Assembly: GCA_964501265.1 (NCBI GenBank)
Contig: CAZCSK010000046.1
Span: forward strand, 1 to 15,923
Length of the DNA stretch: 15,923 nucleotides
Direction of reading: 5' to 3'
Source of the DNA: CAZCSK01 sp964501265
GTDB taxonomy: Bacteria; Actinomycetota; CADDZG01; JAHWKV01
The notes beneath the pieces were generated by a model that ran no database searches, was not told the origin of the DNA, and worked only from the letters and a program-made list of their open reading frames with translations. Positions within the stretch are counted from its first letter, which is position 1. Each line of letters begins with the position of its first letter. The position numbers were made by a program, and so were the translations under genes. Of this stretch, positions 13,780 to 15,923 are shown one piece after another.

Positions 13780-15578
13780 TTCTCGCCTTTCAGTTTTTCA
13801 AGCGCCGGATGAAGATCCTGTTTGGTCAGCATGGCGCCGCGAAACAGGTCCCCCACTCGTTCGATTCGTTCGAACATCGTGCCAATGGTGAAGTCCGAAG
13901 GATAGAACTCCTCGGCCAGTTCGTCCCAGTTGAGCGGGGCCGACACAGGCGCACCCGGATAGGGCCGGACCGAGTAAGGAGCGACGAGAGTCTGGCCCTT
14001 TGCGTTCTGCCCGGCATCGACATAGATCTTGCCCGCGCGCTGCGCCTTGGACGCCGCCAACGTGACCTTCTCGGGGTAGGCCGACACCATCAAGCGTCCA
14101 AGACCGGAGCAGAAATCTCTCACTTCGGAATAGGAGTGACCGGGGACTAACGGAATGAAGATCTGAAGGCCCGACCCACCTGAGGTTTTAGGAAACCCCT
14201 TTAGGGCGAGTCGTTCGAGAAGAACCTGCACGAGCCCGGCCACGGCGCGGACATCGTCGAACTCAACCGGTTCGTGAGGGTCGAGGTCCATCACGGCGAA
14301 GTCGGGCTGGTTCAGATCGGGGGCTTTCGCCGTCCAGGCGTGCACCTCGACGCTTGCGATTTGCGCCAGCCAAACGAGCGCGGGCACATCGTCTACCACG
14401 ATGAAGTCGATGTTTTTCTTGCCGCCGTCTGATGGGACGGGTATCGTGCGCAGCCATTCCGGGGCGCCCTTGGGGACCTGTTTTTCATAAAAGGCCTCCC
14501 CGTAAATACCGTCGGGCACGCGCTGCATCGTGATCGGCCGATTTCGCAGAAATGGAAGCATCAACGGGGCCACGTTGTAGTAGTAGTTGATCAGGTCGCC
14601 CTTGGTTACTCCCTCGTCGGGAAAAAACACTTTGTCCAAGTTGGTGATGCGAACTTCGCGCGAACCATGAACGAATCGATGGGCATCTTTGGCTTTCTCC
14701 AGAGGTATTTCGTTTGGAAACCAGATACCGTCCCTGGGCTTCGGTGCGTCCTTCGTTAAAGCGAGAGGTGTCTTGCGGATTTCAGCCAAGATCGCCTCGT
14801 GCGACTCTGGCCACTTTTCCTCCGAAATGACTGTTAGATCGAGGTCGTGTGGCTCTGCGCCCTTTAAGACATTGGCGATGCGCAGGCTTCCTTCCCCGTA
14901 ACGGATGTGTCTTATCTCACCAGCAGGTCCAAACTGGTTGTCGCTGAAGTGGGTGTGAAGGGGGCGAAGATGCTCGGCTCCGAACTCGTCGACTATGTAC
15001 ACGAAAAGGGCCTCGAGGGCGGCGAGGTCTTTGAGCGATCCGTTGGACAACGCATGTATGTGCGCGTAGTCGATTACCGGCGTCGTGAACGCGTGTTTGC
15101 GGACGAGCAGAGCGATATCGCCGAGCGCGCCGAACTGCGAGCGGCGGCCGCAAGTTTCAAGACCAAGTTTGACGCCGGTGTCTTCGATGCGGGGGCCGAG
15201 GTTGGTCAATGCATTGTCGATGCGCTCATGAAGCTCGTCAGGCAGGTGGTCGTGATGGCTTCCGGGATGACAGACGACAACTGTTGCTCCCATAAAACCG
15301 GCGAGTTTGCAAGAGTGATGAAGCGCTCCGAGGTGCATCTTTAGGCGGTCGGGATCTTCAGAGGTCAACTGGGCGAAGTAGGGGGCGTGAACTGAAAGAG
15401 CAATGCCGTTGTCACGGGCGAGTTCGCCGAGGTGCTTAGCCTCCGGATCCTTGAGTGTGAACTCTTTGACGAATTGAACTTCGCAGGCCTCGTATCCCGC
15501 GCCCTTTAGAAAGGCCACCGAACCCTCAAGATCCTTTGGATCCTTGAGCCCGGCAATTCCAAATCTCAAAGATCGCAT
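13776..15578 (-). CDS. Endonuclease IV-like TIM barrel fused to LigD-type primase/polymerase
   Basis: The 600-aa protein has two repair modules. Residues 1-270 form an AP-endonuclease-2/endonuclease IV-like TIM barrel with most metal ligands: H64 (VHAPY), H104 (CHPGS), E141 (LETCG), D170 and H173 (IDYAHIHA), H208, H224 before GEGSL, and E253/E254. The Asp of the usual D-x-H pair is Ile222. Residues 305-595 form a LigD polymerase domain: VRITNLDKVFFPDEGVTKGD, catalytic D431-x-D433 (DLDP), motif II SGGSGLQIFIP, and D521 (IYVDAGQN). Motif II has Gln472 where many LigD polymerases have His. No ligase or 3'-phosphoesterase domain follows. The combination suggests abasic-site or end cleavage followed by gap filling. 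ATG 15578 has no clear Shine-Dalgarno. It leads a five-gene operon. No Ku gene is seen in the window. Confidence 0.9.
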   Translation of the reverse strand: MRSLRFGIAGLKDPKDLEGSVAFLKGAGYEACEVQFVKEFTLKDPEAKHLGELARDNGIALSVHAPYFAQLTSEDPDRLKMHLGALHHSCKLAGFMGATVVVCHPGSHHDHLPDELHERIDNALTNLGPRIEDTGVKLGLETCGRRSQFGALGDIALLVRKHAFTTPVIDYAHIHALSNGSLKDLAALEALFVYIVDEFGAEHLRPLHTHFSDNQFGPAGEIRHIRYGEGSLRIANVLKGAEPHDLDLTVISEEKWPESHEAILAEIRKTPLALTKDAPKPRDGIWFPNEIPLEKAKDAHRFVHGSREVRITNLDKVFFPDEGVTKGDLINYYYNVAPLMLPFLRNRPITMQRVPDGIYGEAFYEKQVPKGAPEWLRTIPVPSDGGKKNIDFIVVDDVPALVWLAQIASVEVHAWTAKAPDLNQPDFAVMDLDPHEPVEFDDVRAVAGLVQVLLERLALKGFPKTSGGSGLQIFIPLVPGHSYSEVRDFCSGLGRLMVSAYPEKVTLAASKAQRAGKIYVDAGQNAKGQTLVAPYSVRPYPGAPVSAPLNWDELAEEFYPSDFTIGTMFERIERVGDLFRGAMLTKQDLHPALEKLKGEK

Positions 15579-15654
15579 TGATCGTCAGTTGCGATTTCGC
15601 CTAGTTGTCACTCTGCTGAAACGCTGGCGCTCCTCGCCCGTCCCAGGAGTTCGC
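15579..15654. other. Short intergenic stretch upstream of the fusion gene
   Basis: Seventy-six bases lie between the end of the proline-rich gene and the ATG of the TIM-barrel/LigD gene, both on the minus strand. I see no convincing promoter, terminator or LexA box here, so read-through from the upstream gene is possible. Confidence 0.4.
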
Positions 15655-15923
15655 TTATTGCGACGGCGAAGTTGGGGGTGCCGGATCTGATGGCGGCGTC
15701 GACGGGGGCGGGGTCCAGCTAGGCGGCTCCTGCCGGGGTGGCATGGGGGGCGCCCAGGAGGAAGGCGGCTTCGGCGGCGGCGTCTGTTGTGGCGGCGTGG
15801 GAGGCGGAGGTGCGGGCGCAGGAGAAGGTGCGGGCGGAGGTGCAGGCGGGGTTGGCGGTGGTGGGGGTGGAGGTGCGGGCGCAGGAGAAGGTGCGGGCGG
15901 AGGTGCAGGCGGGGTTGGCGGTG
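15655..15923 (-). CDS. Proline-rich protein, C-terminal fragment
   Basis: A minus-strand frame is open from the window edge to TAA at 15657-15655, about 88 codons, with no start inside the window. It encodes a Pro/Ala-rich repeat (PPTPPAPPPAPSPAPAPPPP) and then a non-repetitive but still Pro-rich tail including QQTPPPKPPSSWAPPMPP and EPPSWTPPPSTPPSDPAPP, ending SPSQ. The opposite strand has an overlapping Gly-rich frame, but Pro bias continues to the stop well beyond the first ATG of that frame, and the direction matches the neighbours. So I take the minus strand as coding. Such tails are typical of extracellular or membrane-linked actinobacterial proteins; the rest of the protein is needed to name it. 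Confidence 0.62.
   Translation of the reverse strand, partial: PPTPPAPPPAPSPAPAPPPPPPPTPPAPPPAPSPAPAPPPPTPPQQTPPPKPPSSWAPPMPPRQEPPSWTPPPSTPPSDPAPPTSPSQ
15806..15923. repeat. 63-bp tandem repeat (21-residue unit), cut by the window edge
   Basis: The 55 bases at 15869-15923 are identical to 15806-15860, an offset of 63 bp; the second unit is truncated by the window edge. In the coding frame each unit is 21 Pro/Ala-rich residues. The perfect identity, including wobble positions, points to recent duplication. More copies may lie beyond the window. Confidence 0.85.

Noticed and set aside
15743..15923. Gly-rich plus-strand gene resembling a PGRS or silk-type protein
   Set aside because: The opposite frame stays proline-rich to its stop at 15655, beyond the first ATG of the Gly frame, and agrees with the direction of neighbours.
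15806..15923. CRISPR array
   Set aside because: Direct tandem units with no unique spacers; a coding repeat.

Overview
The window looks like chromosomal DNA of an actinobacterium (Actinomycetota), probably from a lineage distant from the model genera. The supports are a SepH-type division protein beside a DUF3159 membrane protein, a DUF222/13E12-type HNH nuclease, an exonuclease/GIY-YIG fusion of the actinobacterial type, LexA boxes of the CGAAC-N4-GTTCG type, and several starts that fit leaderless mRNAs. Nearly all genes are on the minus strand. Only three lie on the plus strand: a cyclic-nucleotide-binding protein and two DNA-processing nucleases.

Layout. 1-1545: the start of an acyl-CoA ligase gene (minus), a cyclic-AMP-phosphodiesterase-like metallophosphoesterase (minus) and, divergent from it by 29 bp, a stand-alone cyclic-nucleotide-binding protein (plus). 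1448-4116: a compact minus-strand cluster that starts with a 92-aa protein, followed by a 64-aa Cys-rich protein, SepH, a membrane-anchored unknown and a DUF3159 protein; the last gene overlaps the cNMP-binding gene tail to tail by 98 bp. 4171-4645: a membrane-anchored unknown with its own leaderless-type promoter and a terminator. 4689-7413: an operon of zinc-ribbon protein, alpha-methylacyl-CoA racemase-like protein, and a fusion of a degenerate alpha/beta-hydrolase with a class III nucleotide cyclase.

7414-10466: a DNA-damage segment. A LexA box lies between two divergent promoters and inside the spacer of the promoter for the 522-aa exonuclease/GIY-YIG protein. A second LexA box overlaps the start site of a TATAAT promoter for the DUF222-HNH protein. 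10415-15578: a tightly packed five-gene minus-strand operon, in transcription order an endonuclease IV-like TIM barrel fused to a LigD-type polymerase domain, a DinB-fold protein, an MFS exporter, TrpD, and a P-loop kinase. 15655-15923: the proline-rich C-terminus of another minus-strand protein, with a 63-bp tandem repeat cut by the window edge.

Two themes connect the genes. First, cyclic nucleotide signalling: a cyclase, a phosphodiesterase-like enzyme and a receptor domain lie within about 6 kb. Second, DNA repair: two LexA-controlled nucleases sit beside an operon headed by an AP-endonuclease/repair-polymerase fusion. All functions are read from motifs by eye; no database search was possible.
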